Notes: generated by a model not told the origin, from the sequence alone. A stretch of DNA of 64,000 nt from DASYDU01 sp050248495 (GCA_050248495.1 JBFWSG010000003.1:157021-221020), one strand, 5' to 3'. Shown: positions 1-8,889, counted from the first letter of the stretch. Translations and numbers: made by a program.

Positions 1-60
1 GCTTCCCCCTCGCGAGCGCGCGACATGCACGGCAAAACCACGATGCGGGAAGGAGGCTTG

Positions 61-282
61 GTGAAAATGACATTCTCGACGTCGGAAATGATGGATGAAG
101 CAATGATGCTGTCCGTGAACAAAGTTGCCATGTTGTTGGATTGCTCGACACGTCATGTGTATCGACTGGAAGAACGTGGCCTGATGCCGCCCGCTGCGCG
201 ACTCGGCGCCCTTGTTCGATGGCCACGGGAAACGATCGAAACGTGGATCGAAGGCGGATGTCAGCCGACGATCGCCGTTTAA
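61..282 (+). CDS. Excisionase-like helix-turn-helix DNA-binding protein
   Basis: A protein of about 73 residues with a MerR/excisionase-type winged helix: LSVNKVAMLLDCSTRHVYRL, then a short wing (MPPAARLGALVRWPRETIE) and a final WIEGG helix. Such proteins usually bend DNA for a recombinase or repress a mobile-element promoter. An AGGAGG box at 51-56 supports GTG at 61 (4-nt spacer) or ATG at 67 (10-nt spacer); an in-frame ATG at 25 has no comparable box. It lies just upstream of, and in the same direction as, a tyrosine integrase, so a Xis role for that element is likely. The family call is good; the Xis role is inferred from context. Confidence 0.72.
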   Translation: MKMTFSTSEMMDEAMMLSVNKVAMLLDCSTRHVYRLEERGLMPPAARLGALVRWPRETIETWIEGGCQPTIAV

Positions 283-450
283 GGTCGAGACCGGACGTTG
301 GAACTTCAACCGACAGCGGCAGGCTAGCGTTTCTATCGTAACGATGAAAAGTTAACATCATGGCACTCGCCGCAGCAATGTAGGTCGAACCCGCAATGCT
401 TGTTTGCGATTGCGGCGAATGCCAATTCTATATCTTAGGGAGCCCCAGTT

Positions 451-1725
451 TTGGCAAGTATTGCAAATTATTCTGATGGACGGCGACGCATCCATTTTAC
501 GGATGGCGCTGGGAAGCGAAAAACGATCTCGATGGGCAAATTGCCGAAGCGACTCGTGGAACGTATGAAAGACGTCGTAGAAGAGCTCGTTGTTGCGCAA
601 ATTACGAAGCAGGCGATCGACCGCGAGACCGCCCAGTGGATCACGAAATTGAACGACCGACTCACTCGGAAGCTGGAAAACGTTGGTTTAATTGAAAAGA
701 GAGCGTCGTCCCACTTAGCCGACTTCATCAAGAACTACGTCGATGGTCGAACGGACATCAAGCCTCGAACGCGGCTCAAATTCAGAGCAACATCCGACTA
801 TCTCATCGAGTTCTTTGGCGCAACACGCTTACTCGGCAATATTTCTCCCGGCGATGCGGATGACTGGCGGGTGTTCTTAGTTGGTAAGAAAATGGCGGAA
901 AACACAATCCGCAAGCACACCCAGATTGCAAAGCAGTTCTTCGCTGCTGCGGTTCGCCGCAAGCTGATCGATTCCAATCCGTTTTCAGATTTGCGTTCGA
1001 CGGTCCAGCCTAATCCCGATCGGTTCTATTTCGTGACTCGTATTGAAACCGACAAAATCCTCTCTGCATCTCCTAATGCACAGTGGCGAGCGATCGTTGC
1101 GTTATGTCGTTTCGGTGGCCTGCGTTGTCCATCTGAGGTTCTTGCGCTTCGATGGCATGATGTGGACTTCGCCAACGGCAGAGTCACAATTAACTCATGT
1201 AAGACGGAGCATCACATCGGTGGAACGAAGCGGACGATCCCATTGTTCCCGGAACTGCGTCCACACTTAGAGGCGTTGTTTGACATCGTCAGACCAGGTA
1301 TTGATTGCCCCCTCAGCACGCCGCTAATAACGCAATACCGCGATGCTGATCAGAATTTACGCACCGGGTTGAAACGAATTATTAGGCGGGCTGGGCTAAC
1401 ACCTTGGGAGAAACTCTTTCAGAACCTCCGCAGCACGCGGCAGACGGAGCTGGCCGATCAGTTCCCCGCCCACGTCGTCTGCGCCTGGATTGGAAACTCC
1501 AAGCCGGTTGCGGCCAAGCATTACCTTCAAGTGACCGACGAGCACTTCAAAAAAGCGGCGCAAAAAACGGCGCAGTCAGCGCCTGACGGAAACGACTCCG
1601 ATGGACTCGGCTCCGGCGACAATTCAAAATCGTCGGGAAAATCGACTGGTGACAAACGGGGTCAACTGTGTGCAACAGGCAAAATAGCGGAGGAGGGACT
1701 CGAACCCCCGACACGCGGATTATGA
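451..1725 (+). CDS. Tyrosine recombinase / phage-type integrase
   Basis: A 424-residue integrase with an N-terminal arm and SAM-like core-binding region (about 85-180) and a C-terminal catalytic domain. Visible catalytic elements are Arg225 in FGGLRCPSE, a beta-hairpin lysine near 251-260, the box FQNLRSTRQTEL (about 323-334, where many families have HxxR), the WIGNS turn (346-350) and the nucleophile Tyr358 in KHYLQV. The QNLR and WIGNS forms are typical of planctomycete integrases. The start is TTG at 451 with GGGAG about 10 nt upstream. The last residues, EEGLEPPTRGL, are encoded by the antisense of the tRNA-Met gene, and the stop lies in its anticodon arm, as expected for an element integrated at a tRNA 3' end. 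Codon use looks more AT-rich than that of neighbouring genes. Confidence 0.93.
   Translation: MASIANYSDGRRRIHFTDGAGKRKTISMGKLPKRLVERMKDVVEELVVAQITKQAIDRETAQWITKLNDRLTRKLENVGLIEKRASSHLADFIKNYVDGRTDIKPRTRLKFRATSDYLIEFFGATRLLGNISPGDADDWRVFLVGKKMAENTIRKHTQIAKQFFAAAVRRKLIDSNPFSDLRSTVQPNPDRFYFVTRIETDKILSASPNAQWRAIVALCRFGGLRCPSEVLALRWHDVDFANGRVTINSCKTEHHIGGTKRTIPLFPELRPHLEALFDIVRPGIDCPLSTPLITQYRDADQNLRTGLKRIIRRAGLTPWEKLFQNLRSTRQTELADQFPAHVVCAWIGNSKPVAAKHYLQVTDEHFKKAAQKTAQSAPDGNDSDGLGSGDNSKSSGKSTGDKRGQLCATGKIAEEGLEPPTRGL
1685..1725. other. Probable attachment-site region (att) inside the tRNA 3' half
   Basis: The 3' half of the tRNA gene (T arm and acceptor) is shared with the 3' end of the integrase reading frame. 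This arrangement is produced when an integrase recombines at a tRNA 3' end and regenerates the tRNA. The element would extend leftwards past the window edge. The second att copy is not in the window, so the exact core cannot be defined. Confidence 0.6.
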
Positions 1726-1758
1726 TTCCGCTGCTCTAACCAACTGAGCTACTCCGCC
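1685..1758 (-). tRNA. tRNA-Met (anticodon CAT)
   Basis: The minus strand folds into a standard 74-nt cloverleaf: acceptor GGCGGAG/CTCCGCT, D arm GCTC-AGTTGGTTA-GAGC, anticodon stem GCGGA/TCCGC around the loop ATCATAA, and T arm GGGGG-TTCGAGT-CCCTC. CAT is the anticodon. The stem lacks the three consecutive G-C pairs of initiators, so this is elongator Met, although a lysidine-modified tRNA-Ile2 cannot be excluded. No CCA is encoded. The 1-72 pair is G-U rather than G-C, which may be a trace of 3'-end replacement by the element whose integrase overlaps it. Confidence 0.93.
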
Positions 1759-1830
1759 GAAGCCCTAGATATTAAAGAGCTTGCCCCTCTTGGGCAAGGT
1801 CTGCGGCGGTGCGGCACGGAGAACCGCAAA

Positions 1831-1920
1831 GTAGCAGGCACACTCCGTGTGCCGTGGCTGGCTCGGGGAAATCGCAGCGTATTGGTTGGGCAGCGTCGGC
1901 ACACGGAGTGTGCCTGCTAC
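1831..1920. repeat. Perfect 23-bp inverted repeat of REP-like hairpins
   Basis: The left arm 1831-1853 and right arm 1898-1920 are exact reverse complements, separated by 44 nt. Each arm contains its own hairpin (GGCACAC-TCC-GTGTGCC), so the unit is a pair of head-to-head palindromes like a BIME/REP doublet. It sits in the roughly 350-bp intergenic stretch between tRNA-Met and the DUF4139 gene, where no gene is apparent. Confidence 0.85.
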
Positions 1921-2111
1921 GATCCCTTTCACCGGCCGCGGTCAAATCTCAGTCGCGCCGCATACCGCCAGCGAGCCGCAACAATCTGTCGGCAATTCTG
2001 GGAATCTTTTAGCGGCCCGCCGCGTCTCAGGCCTGTCAGTCAATTTGCATTCCACGGTGTCCGCCACTTGCGGTCGCCGGGCGTTTCGCTTCTCGCGTTG
2101 GAGGAACAGAG

Positions 2112-4025
2112 ATGATGCTTCGATTCAGTGCGTACTGCGTAGCTTTGGTGATGGCATATGCTGGCATTGCGAACGCCGCGGAGCCAGTGGAGATCGAAGG
2201 CCGCGTTTCGGCCGTTACGGTCTATCAGGGGCAAGCGCTCGTGACGCGCGACGTCGAGCTGCCGGAGGCGGAAGGGTTGCTCGAAGTGGTGATCACGAAC
2301 CTGCCGGAAAATGTGTTGCCGGGCAGCTTGTTCGCCGAGCCGACCGATGGCGTGCAGATCCGCTCGGTTCGCTTCCGCGCCCGGCCGGTGGAAGCCGACG
2401 TGCGGAAGGAAGTCCGCGAGCTGGACGAGCAGATTCAAGCGCTCCAAGACAAACTCGCGGCGATCCAGGAGGAACGCAGCGTGCTGAATCAGCGGAAGTC
2501 GTATCTCGCCGAGCTCGAGAAATTCTCCGCCGTCACGTCGCAGCAGGAACTCAAAAGCGGAGTCCTCAACGCCGACACCCTCAAAACGCTGACCGAGTTC
2601 TTGTTCGGCGAGCGGGACGGGATCTCAAAACGCGAACTGGAGCTGTCGATCGAGGAGCGGGAGCAGGCGCAAGCGCGCGAACTCCTCGTGCGCAAGCGCG
2701 AGACGATCGCTGCCGGATCGTCGCGCACCGTCCGCGAAGCCGTGGTGTTCATCAACGCGCCGCAGCGGGGTGCCGCCAAAATGCGCTTGAGCTACCTGGT
2801 CGGGAATGCCAGCTGGAGCCCGTCGTACAATGTGCGGGCGACGGCGGCGCGCGACGAAGTGGCAATCGAATACAACGCTTCGATCCAGCAAATGAGCGGC
2901 GAGGACTGGCAGGACGTCGACATGACGCTTTCCACCGCGACACCGTCACTCGTGGCCTCCGCGCCAAAGATCGAGCCGCTGGCCATCAAGCTCGGCCAGC
3001 TGGAAGTGCCGAAGCAGGAAGCGGCTCCGATGTCCGCGGCGGCTAATTATGCGCAGGTGCGGCGAAGCTTGCAGGAGCTCGGCAGGCGGCGGGGCGAACA
3101 ACTAGCGCAGCAAGTTGATACCGAAGGCGCGCCGGTCGACGACCCGTTCGGAGATTTACAGTACGGCGGCCAGGGCGCAGGCGCGGCGGCATTTGGCGGC
3201 GGCATGGGAGGTCGCGCCGGTCGCGGCGTCGGCAGCTGGGACCTGACCGCTGCCGAAACGAAGTCGGCGGACGAAGGCTTGAACCGCGCCGCCCGCGCTT
3301 TGCAGCTCCTCGACTTCAACAGCTCCCTGAGCGAGCTGCGGAGCAAGGATGCACGTGCGGACGAAACCACCGAAGGAGTCAGCGTCAGTTATCACCTCGC
3401 GAATCGCACCAGCCTGCCCAGCCGTTCCGATCGGCAGCTGATCCAGATCGCCAACGTGCCGCTCAAAGGCGACTTCTACCGGCTGGCGACGCCGGTGCTC
3501 ACCAGCTTCGTCTACAACGAGGCCCGGCTCACCAATTCCAGCGAGCTGGTGTTCCTCGCCGGGCCGGTGGCGACGTTCCTCGGCGGCGAATTCGTCGGCC
3601 GCAGCAGTCTGCCGACCATCACCGCGGGCGAGAGCTTCACGGTGGGGCTCGGCATCGAGACCTCGCTCCGTGCGGAACGTGAGCTGGTCGACAAGCAAGA
3701 ACGGATCCAGGGCGGCAACCGCGTGGTGGACTTCACCTACGAGTTGTCGGTCGAAAACTTCGGCGACGAAGCGACAAAAGTTCGCCTGCTCGACCGCCTC
3801 CCCACCACGGGCGACGACGACATCAAGGTCACCCTCGTGAAAAGCGACCAGGGGGTGAGCGAAGACTCCGCCTACCAGATGGCCGACCGCAAGAACGGCA
3901 TCCTCCGCTGGGACGTGGAAGTGCCGGCCCAGGCCGTGGGACCGAAGCGAAAGGTCATCCGCTACACAATGCAGATCGAATACGACAAGCAACTCTCGAT
4001 CGTCGGCATGCCAAATAAGGCGTAG
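2112..4025 (+). CDS. MuiA-like DUF4139 domain protein, exported
   Basis: A 637-residue protein with a signal peptide (MMLRFSAYCV to about residue 22, cleavage near NAAEP). It has an N-terminal DUF4140-like beta domain (VTVYQGQALVTRDVELP), a charged coiled coil about 95-130 (ELDEQIQALQDKLAAIQEER), and a long DUF4139 region from about 200 to the end, beginning LSYLVGNASWSPSYNVRA. A glycine-rich linker (GGMGGRAGRGVGSW) lies near 355-375. The family includes mucoidy-inhibitor MuiA-like proteins; the biochemical role is unknown. The start has GGAGG at 2100-2104 with a 7-nt spacer. It converges on the GH53 gene and overlaps its 3' end by 71 nt. Confidence 0.88.
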   Translation: MMLRFSAYCVALVMAYAGIANAAEPVEIEGRVSAVTVYQGQALVTRDVELPEAEGLLEVVITNLPENVLPGSLFAEPTDGVQIRSVRFRARPVEADVRKEVRELDEQIQALQDKLAAIQEERSVLNQRKSYLAELEKFSAVTSQQELKSGVLNADTLKTLTEFLFGERDGISKRELELSIEEREQAQARELLVRKRETIAAGSSRTVREAVVFINAPQRGAAKMRLSYLVGNASWSPSYNVRATAARDEVAIEYNASIQQMSGEDWQDVDMTLSTATPSLVASAPKIEPLAIKLGQLEVPKQEAAPMSAAANYAQVRRSLQELGRRRGEQLAQQVDTEGAPVDDPFGDLQYGGQGAGAAAFGGGMGGRAGRGVGSWDLTAAETKSADEGLNRAARALQLLDFNSSLSELRSKDARADETTEGVSVSYHLANRTSLPSRSDRQLIQIANVPLKGDFYRLATPVLTSFVYNEARLTNSSELVFLAGPVATFLGGEFVGRSSLPTITAGESFTVGLGIETSLRAERELVDKQERIQGGNRVVDFTYELSVENFGDEATKVRLLDRLPTTGDDDIKVTLVKSDQGVSEDSAYQMADRKNGILRWDVEVPAQAVGPKRKVIRYTMQIEYDKQLSIVGMPNKA

Positions 4026-5379
4026 ACCAGAACCACAAGAGCACAACGCCGAGGATCAGTGTTGTAGCGCTCGTGGGTTCGGGGACTTGGAAAGGCGCAG
4101 CACTTGCCGCTCCGCCGGCCGATCCAAAGTGGGCGATCCAGTCGGCGAAGTCGTCTTCGTCGTACTTCGCGCCGAGGCCGTCGCGCCAGATGGTGTAGTC
4201 GGCCGCGTCGACGAGGCCGTCCTGGTTGAAGTCGCCCGGCGTCGGCAGGAACTGCTCGTAGACGCTCGCCGCGGGAAGCAAGTTGCCGTTTTGATCGAAC
4301 AGTCCATAGCGGCCGCCCTCCCAGACGCTGAGCCCGGGAGTCGGCCGCGCTTCGGCGTACCACCAGAACACTCCCCAACCCAAACCGTTCGGCACATTCT
4401 GGACCGCGTCGACGAGCGACTGCAAATACTGTTGTTGGCCCGTAGGCGTGACCGGAAATTCGAGATTCTGCTCGCTCGACGTCGGATTGCGCGACGGAAA
4501 GCCAGTTTCGACGAGAACCACCGGCTTGCCATACTTGTTCGCGGTGTTGGTCAGGTTGGCGGCCACGTCGGCGACCTCGCCATCCCCCGTCGACGGCGTG
4601 TAGTGAAACTTGGGGTAGTAGCTGTAACCGATGACGTCAAAATCCAGGTTCCGCGCCATCAGCTTATCGAAATAGAACTGGGTCGTGCTCCACTGCGCGC
4701 CCTTGTCGTGGTGGATCATGATGAGCGGCTCCTGGCCTGGCCCGGCGCCGTCTTTGGCCCCATCGATGCCGGCCTCCAAGAGCGCGGCGAGCCGATCGAA
4801 GCCGGTGTTGTGGGAGCCTCCCGTCCACACGTAGCCGTTATTCGCAGCCGGACTCGGGCTGTTCCAGAGCATGCCGTTGGAAATTTCGTTGCCGATCTGC
4901 ACCATCTCGGGCAGCACGCCTTCCGCTTTGAAGGCCTCGATCGAGGCCTTGGTGTAGTCGTACACCTGCTGCCTCAGTTGAGTCGCGTCGAGGTTGTTCC
5001 AGGCGGCCGGCTTGAATTGTTTGCCGGGGTCGGCCCAGGTATCGGAATAGTGAAAATCCAAGAGCAACTTGGCACCCGCGGCCTTTACGCGCTTCGCCAG
5101 ATCGATCGTGTAAGCCAGATCCTGCACGACGAAATCGTCGTTCAAGCCGCTCGGATCGACGAACAGCCGCAACCGGAAAAAGTTCGTGCCGTGCGCGCGG
5201 AGGATGTCGATGGCGTTTCCCGCGACGCCCCCATCGCGATAGACGGCGCCGGCGTCTTCCAGCACGGGTAGCGACGAAATGTCGGCGCCGGCCATGAACG
5301 GCGCTGCCACGAGCGCATGCGCACCGATCACCGCCTCGGCAACTGCGCAGAGCAACAACAGCCTGATCGCCCGTATCAT
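3955..5379 (-). CDS. GH53 endo-beta-1,4-galactanase with dockerin-like repeat and PEP-CTERM tail
   Basis: Family GH53 cleaves beta-1,4-galactan side chains of pectin. The GH53 barrel starts after a signal peptide (FMAGADISSLPVLEDAGAVY). The acid/base is the Glu in VQIGNEISNG and the nucleophile the Glu in VVLVETGFPS; the LLLDFHYSDTWADPGKQ block is characteristic. After the barrel come an EF-hand/dockerin-like segment (GDFNQDGLVDAADYTIWRDG) and a PEP-CTERM anchor (VPEPTSATT, hydrophobic stretch, Arg-rich end), suggesting exosortase-dependent surface display. The ATG at 5379 (MIRAIRLL) is preferred over a TTG at 5391. The tail is unusually long and overlaps the convergent MuiA-like gene. A second GH53 lies nearby on the other strand. 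Confidence 0.9.
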   Translation of the reverse strand: MIRAIRLLLLCAVAEAVIGAHALVAAPFMAGADISSLPVLEDAGAVYRDGGVAGNAIDILRAHGTNFFRLRLFVDPSGLNDDFVVQDLAYTIDLAKRVKAAGAKLLLDFHYSDTWADPGKQFKPAAWNNLDATQLRQQVYDYTKASIEAFKAEGVLPEMVQIGNEISNGMLWNSPSPAANNGYVWTGGSHNTGFDRLAALLEAGIDGAKDGAGPGQEPLIMIHHDKGAQWSTTQFYFDKLMARNLDFDVIGYSYYPKFHYTPSTGDGEVADVAANLTNTANKYGKPVVLVETGFPSRNPTSSEQNLEFPVTPTGQQQYLQSLVDAVQNVPNGLGWGVFWWYAEARPTPGLSVWEGGRYGLFDQNGNLLPAASVYEQFLPTPGDFNQDGLVDAADYTIWRDGLGAKYDEDDFADWIAHFGSAGGAASAAPFQVPEPTSATTLILGVVLLWFWSTPYLACRRSRVACRIRSALCSG

Positions 5380-5430
5380 CGTCTGTTCCAACCAACGCCC
5401 GACGTACCTCGACGAATCGCCCCCGCGACG

Positions 5431-7164
5431 CTACTCGTCGAGCTCAATCGAATATTTCTCGGCCAGGTAGGCCGTCGTCTCTGCCAACTCTTGTGGCGAA
5501 AGCGCTTTGTTGTAGATCATCATCTCGCCGAGATCGCCGCCGAAATACAGGTCCATCCAGGCATGACGGCCGATGATCTTGCGAGAAGTGATGCCTTGCG
5601 GTGCAAAGGCGCGGGCCTCGCCGTATTTCTTGCCGTTGATCGTGAGATACGACTTGCCGCTTTCGTATTCATAATCATACACGAACGCCACGATGACCGG
5701 TGTGTTGGGCCCCACGGGAACCGCATCGACGCGGCCCGATTCGACGGTGGCGCTGCCGATGAAGCCGGCGAACACCTGCCCCGTCAGGAGCGACGGCTCG
5801 AACTCGCTTTCCAAGAGAGGCTCGCCGATTTGCAGCACGCCCGGCTTCGAGAGGTCGCTCAGATAGCGGCTCGGAGGCCCGTCGTAATTGATGATCTGGC
5901 CGCCCCACTTGCGATCCTTGCGAAACGACGCGTCGCCAAACTGGCAGACGAAGACGACAGTCTGGTCGTCGGTCGTCTCGAGCGGCGTCGTGAGTAGATA
6001 ATCGCTCTCGCCGTCGAAACGAATGCCCGGCTTGCCGTGGATCGCGTCTGGCACCAAGAGGGGCCGGGCCTGTTCGTCGACCTGGATCGCGTCCTCGCCG
6101 GAGCGGTTGTCGCCGTGCACGATGTCCTGCCAGGCGATCACGCGGTTGGCGGCATCGGTCGAGACTGCCACGTCGGCCGCCAGCCACAGCGCGAGCCCTT
6201 GGTCCGCGAAGTGTCCGGCCTGAACTTCCACCGCCTGGCGAATGGCGAGCAGATCGGCAAAGCGATCGTGGTTCATGTGGATGTCGCTGGGCGACTTACC
6301 GGCGGCGCCAAATTCCATCGCCTTGTTCGCAGTGACGTGAATCACTTCATTGCGCTGGCCGGCCGTCTGCTTTTTCGGTTCGCTGCATAGAACTTCTCCC
6401 TCGAACACATGCAGCTCGGTCGGCCCGCCGGCCACCGCGTCGACGCCAAACGACGTGCCCAGGTCGACCATATCGACTTCGGGCGACAGGATAGCGAAGG
6501 AAAAGGCTCGCCGCGGCACGTTGGCCGTGATGCGTCCCGAGGCGAGATAACCCTCCATCGGCGAGTGAATCCAGAAGTCGCAGGGCCCTTCGAGCACGAC
6601 CTCTGCGCCGCAGTCGAACGTCACCTTCGCCTTTCCCGAGGCAAGGCCGATCCGGTCTCCGACGCGGAGCAGCTGCCCGTGGCGCAGCTCGGGCGCTCCC
6701 TGCACCCATTGGGCATCGACAATCTGAGTCAACGTCGCGGTAATCGCGCCCTCGCCGTCGCCTAAGGGCTCGACCCGCTTCACGAGCGTCGGATCGATCG
6801 CAGCGGTCGGCAAAGCGCGATCAACGACGAACCAGGCAGCAAAACACAATAGCGCGCCGGCGAGTGCCGCCCAACTCAAAACGCGGATCCCGCGCCGGCT
6901 GCCACGATGGCCCTTTTCGCGGCCTTCACGAAAGGCCTCTCGCGGCAACAGCGGCGAGTGAGAGAACTGGTCCATCAAGTCATGCAGCTTGCTTTCCGCC
7001 AGCAAGTCGGAAATTTGCCGATGGGTGAAGCACCAGGTGGCGATGTGTTCGGCTGACTCTGTGTCGACCGTGAGACGCTGCTCCAGTTCCGCGACGTCCG
7101 CTTCTGTGGCGGAGCCGTCGAGATAGCGACTCAGAATTCGATCGAGCTCGGCGTGCTTCGTCAT
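5431..7164 (-). CDS. FecR-type anti-sigma/sensor protein with C-terminal LamG (ConA-like) domain
   Basis: A 577-residue membrane protein. Residues 1-60 form a cytoplasmic anti-sigma-like region with a DUF-type start (ILSRYLDGSATEADVAELEQ). One membrane segment lies near 94-114 (VLSWAALAGALLCFAAWFVV). A FecR domain follows at about 160-290 (VTFDCGAEVVLEGPCDF, MVDLGTSFGVDA, LHVFEGEV), then a concanavalin/LamG-like domain to the end (GLALWLAADV, GIRFDGESDYLL, LGEMMIYNKALSPQE). The ECF sigma gene ends 11 nt upstream, so the two form an operon. In this family the cytoplasmic part holds the sigma factor and the periplasmic part receives the signal. The lectin-like domain could sense a polysaccharide; that is inference. 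Confidence 0.87.
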   Translation of the reverse strand: MTKHAELDRILSRYLDGSATEADVAELEQRLTVDTESAEHIATWCFTHRQISDLLAESKLHDLMDQFSHSPLLPREAFREGREKGHRGSRRGIRVLSWAALAGALLCFAAWFVVDRALPTAAIDPTLVKRVEPLGDGEGAITATLTQIVDAQWVQGAPELRHGQLLRVGDRIGLASGKAKVTFDCGAEVVLEGPCDFWIHSPMEGYLASGRITANVPRRAFSFAILSPEVDMVDLGTSFGVDAVAGGPTELHVFEGEVLCSEPKKQTAGQRNEVIHVTANKAMEFGAAGKSPSDIHMNHDRFADLLAIRQAVEVQAGHFADQGLALWLAADVAVSTDAANRVIAWQDIVHGDNRSGEDAIQVDEQARPLLVPDAIHGKPGIRFDGESDYLLTTPLETTDDQTVVFVCQFGDASFRKDRKWGGQIINYDGPPSRYLSDLSKPGVLQIGEPLLESEFEPSLLTGQVFAGFIGSATVESGRVDAVPVGPNTPVIVAFVYDYEYESGKSYLTINGKKYGEARAFAPQGITSRKIIGRHAWMDLYFGGDLGEMMIYNKALSPQELAETTAYLAEKYSIELDE

Positions 7165-7175
7165 GGTCTGGCCCC

Positions 7176-7733
7176 CTAACCCCGCAATCGGCTCATTTGT
7201 TTGTCGATGCAGCCGTGCAGCGCGCTGCGGATGCGGTGCAACATGACGGATACTCCGTCGCTCGACATTCCCAATTTCCTGGCAATCTCGCCAACTTTTA
7301 CGTTCTCGCCGTACCGCATTTCAAGCACCCGCCGCCGTCGCCCCTCGATCCGCTCGAGGCACGTTCGTAGCGCAATTCGGCGATCTTCGGCCTCGAACTC
7401 GACGCGCTCCAGCGCCGTGCCCAGCTGCGTCAGCGCCGCTTCGCTCAGCACCAGCCGGTCGCGCGATCGCGCTCGATAATATTTCAACAAACGGTTCCGC
7501 GCGATTCCCAGTGCCCACGACGTGAACGACCGCCCGCGGTCATACTCGTCGAACTTCTCGGCGACCACCTGGGCAACTTCCTGGACCAGGTCTTCAGCGT
7601 GGTGAGCGTCGAGCACGTTGGCAGTCAGGAAGGCCGAAATGGCCGGCTGCGACTGGATCCAGAGCCGCGCCAATTCGCGCATCGACGACACGGGTTTCTT
7701 GTCGTCGCCGAGCTCCGGTTCAGGTGCTGCCAT
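7176..7733 (-). CDS. ECF-type RNA polymerase sigma factor
   Basis: A 185-residue sigma-70 family protein. Region 2 is visible in DAHHAEDLVQEVAQVVAEKF and SFTSWALGIARNRLLKYYR; region 4 has the HTH ENVKVGEIARKLGMSSDGVS followed by LHRIRSALHGCID. The ATG at 7733 (MAAPEPEL) is chosen; an upstream in-frame start would add 22 Arg-rich residues with no sigma similarity. It is the first gene of an operon with the FecR-LamG protein and faces the two PEP-CTERM paralogues across a 390-nt gap. It probably directs transcription of the local export/glycan genes, but no target promoter was identified. Confidence 0.9.
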   Translation of the reverse strand: MAAPEPELGDDKKPVSSMRELARLWIQSQPAISAFLTANVLDAHHAEDLVQEVAQVVAEKFDEYDRGRSFTSWALGIARNRLLKYYRARSRDRLVLSEAALTQLGTALERVEFEAEDRRIALRTCLERIEGRRRRVLEMRYGENVKVGEIARKLGMSSDGVSVMLHRIRSALHGCIDKQMSRLRG

Positions 7734-8123
7734 CGAGGAATTCCGCCGCGATTCGCGCGGTCGGCACTCCCGACGGGCGCGAAGCCGCTTATTTCCCAAT
7801 ATACGGTTTCCCCACGGGGCCCGAATGCTTACACAGATTCGTCCGCGATTGCCCGACGCCGCTGGATCGTCACAATCAGCGGGCAGGCGTCCTGACCCCG
7901 CGCGACGGATTTTACGGTTAAGATTTGCTCTCTCATGGGAAACTATTTCCAGTGGCGATCCGGCTGGTTTCCGGGCGCTCGGCCGGCGCCTTGGCGTCTG
8001 CCGCCAGGTGGTTAAGTCCTTATCTCATGATCCTTTCTCGCAGGCGGGCTTGTGAAAAAAGTCTGGCGACGGCCGCGCGCGTGCGGCCTCTGCGGGGAAT
8101 CTGCACCCGGGAGTAGACGACTA
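7734..8123. promoter_or_regulatory. Divergent intergenic region between ECF sigma gene and PEP-CTERM pair
   Basis: A 390-nt gene-free stretch that must carry the promoters for the sigma/anti-sigma operon and for the rightward PEP-CTERM genes. The only discrete element noticed is a small palindrome, GGAAACTATTTCC, at 7938-7950 (arms GGAAA/TTTCC). It might be a regulator site or chance. No confident -35/-10 pair was found. Confidence 0.35.
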
Positions 8124-8879
8124 ATGACGAAGAGTCCAGCTTTTTGCTCCAACAGATGGGCCGTTATGGCGATGTTGGCAGTGGCCGTGGTTGGCATCTC
8201 GACCATGCCGGCCACGGCGTACACGGTCTCTTATCTCGATGGCGGAACGTGGAACACCGTCTTCACGCAAGGCTTCAATACGAAGCTCGGCGCGACGCCT
8301 GACCCGGGAGTTCCCGACGGCACGCCCGTCGCCCTCTCCAAGTTCGAGTTTTTCAAATCCGGAACGGCGGATTCCGCGTCCAATATCCGCCTGGCGATTT
8401 TGAACAACATATTCACTGACATGTCGGGGGGCCTGACGACGAGCAACTCGGCGTTTGTCGGTCTGTCGAGCAATACAATCGCCAGCACGGCCGGTATTGC
8501 CACGGGAGACCCGGTGGCCTTTGATTTTGCCAACCTCGCGCTAAGTGCCGGTGGCAACTACGCGGCGGTGTTCGTAAACGTCGGGCCGGACATGGGCGGT
8601 ACGTCGACCTTGACGCCCGTCCGCGTCTCGGCGCTCACGGCAAACTACGTCGACGTGGGCGGCGGCGTCTTCCAGCCCGCCACGAACTACGGCGGCAACG
8701 ACAATTTCCTTTTGGCTACCAGCAACTTCATCAATAATGGATTCTTCAACACGTTCAGCTTCGCCGGCGACGCCAACTTCCGGGCCACACTCCGTGTCGT
8801 GCCGGAGCCGGGCACGCTCGTGATTGGGCTGGCGGTGTGTGTCGGGGCAGGGGCCGTTGTGCGGCGCCGCGCCGGCTGA
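8124..8879 (+). CDS. Exported PEP-CTERM protein (tandem paralogue 1)
   Basis: A 251-residue protein with a signal peptide (WAVMAMLAVAVVGISTMPATA), a beta-rich domain of unknown function and a PEP-CTERM sorting tail (RVVPEPGTLVIGLAVCVGAG, then VRRRAG). The domain contains VSYLDGGTWNTVFTQGF, FEFFKSGTADSAS, IRLAILNNIF and FVGLSSNTIA, all repeated in recognisable form in the next gene. ATG at 8124 is chosen because the signal peptide follows it directly; upstream in-frame codons encode an unlikely leader. The tail suggests processing by an exosortase encoded elsewhere and attachment to the outer surface or EPS. No activity can be assigned. Confidence 0.82.
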   Translation: MTKSPAFCSNRWAVMAMLAVAVVGISTMPATAYTVSYLDGGTWNTVFTQGFNTKLGATPDPGVPDGTPVALSKFEFFKSGTADSASNIRLAILNNIFTDMSGGLTTSNSAFVGLSSNTIASTAGIATGDPVAFDFANLALSAGGNYAAVFVNVGPDMGGTSTLTPVRVSALTANYVDVGGGVFQPATNYGGNDNFLLATSNFINNGFFNTFSFAGDANFRATLRVVPEPGTLVIGLAVCVGAGAVVRRRAG

Positions 8880-8889
8880 GCGGGCTAGG

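Noticed and set aside
1847..3046. Open frame of 399 codons overlapping the start of the DUF4139 gene
   Set aside because: Arg/Gly-rich composition typical of a shifted frame in GC-rich DNA, no domain, and the overlapping gene has clear motifs and a ribosome-binding site.
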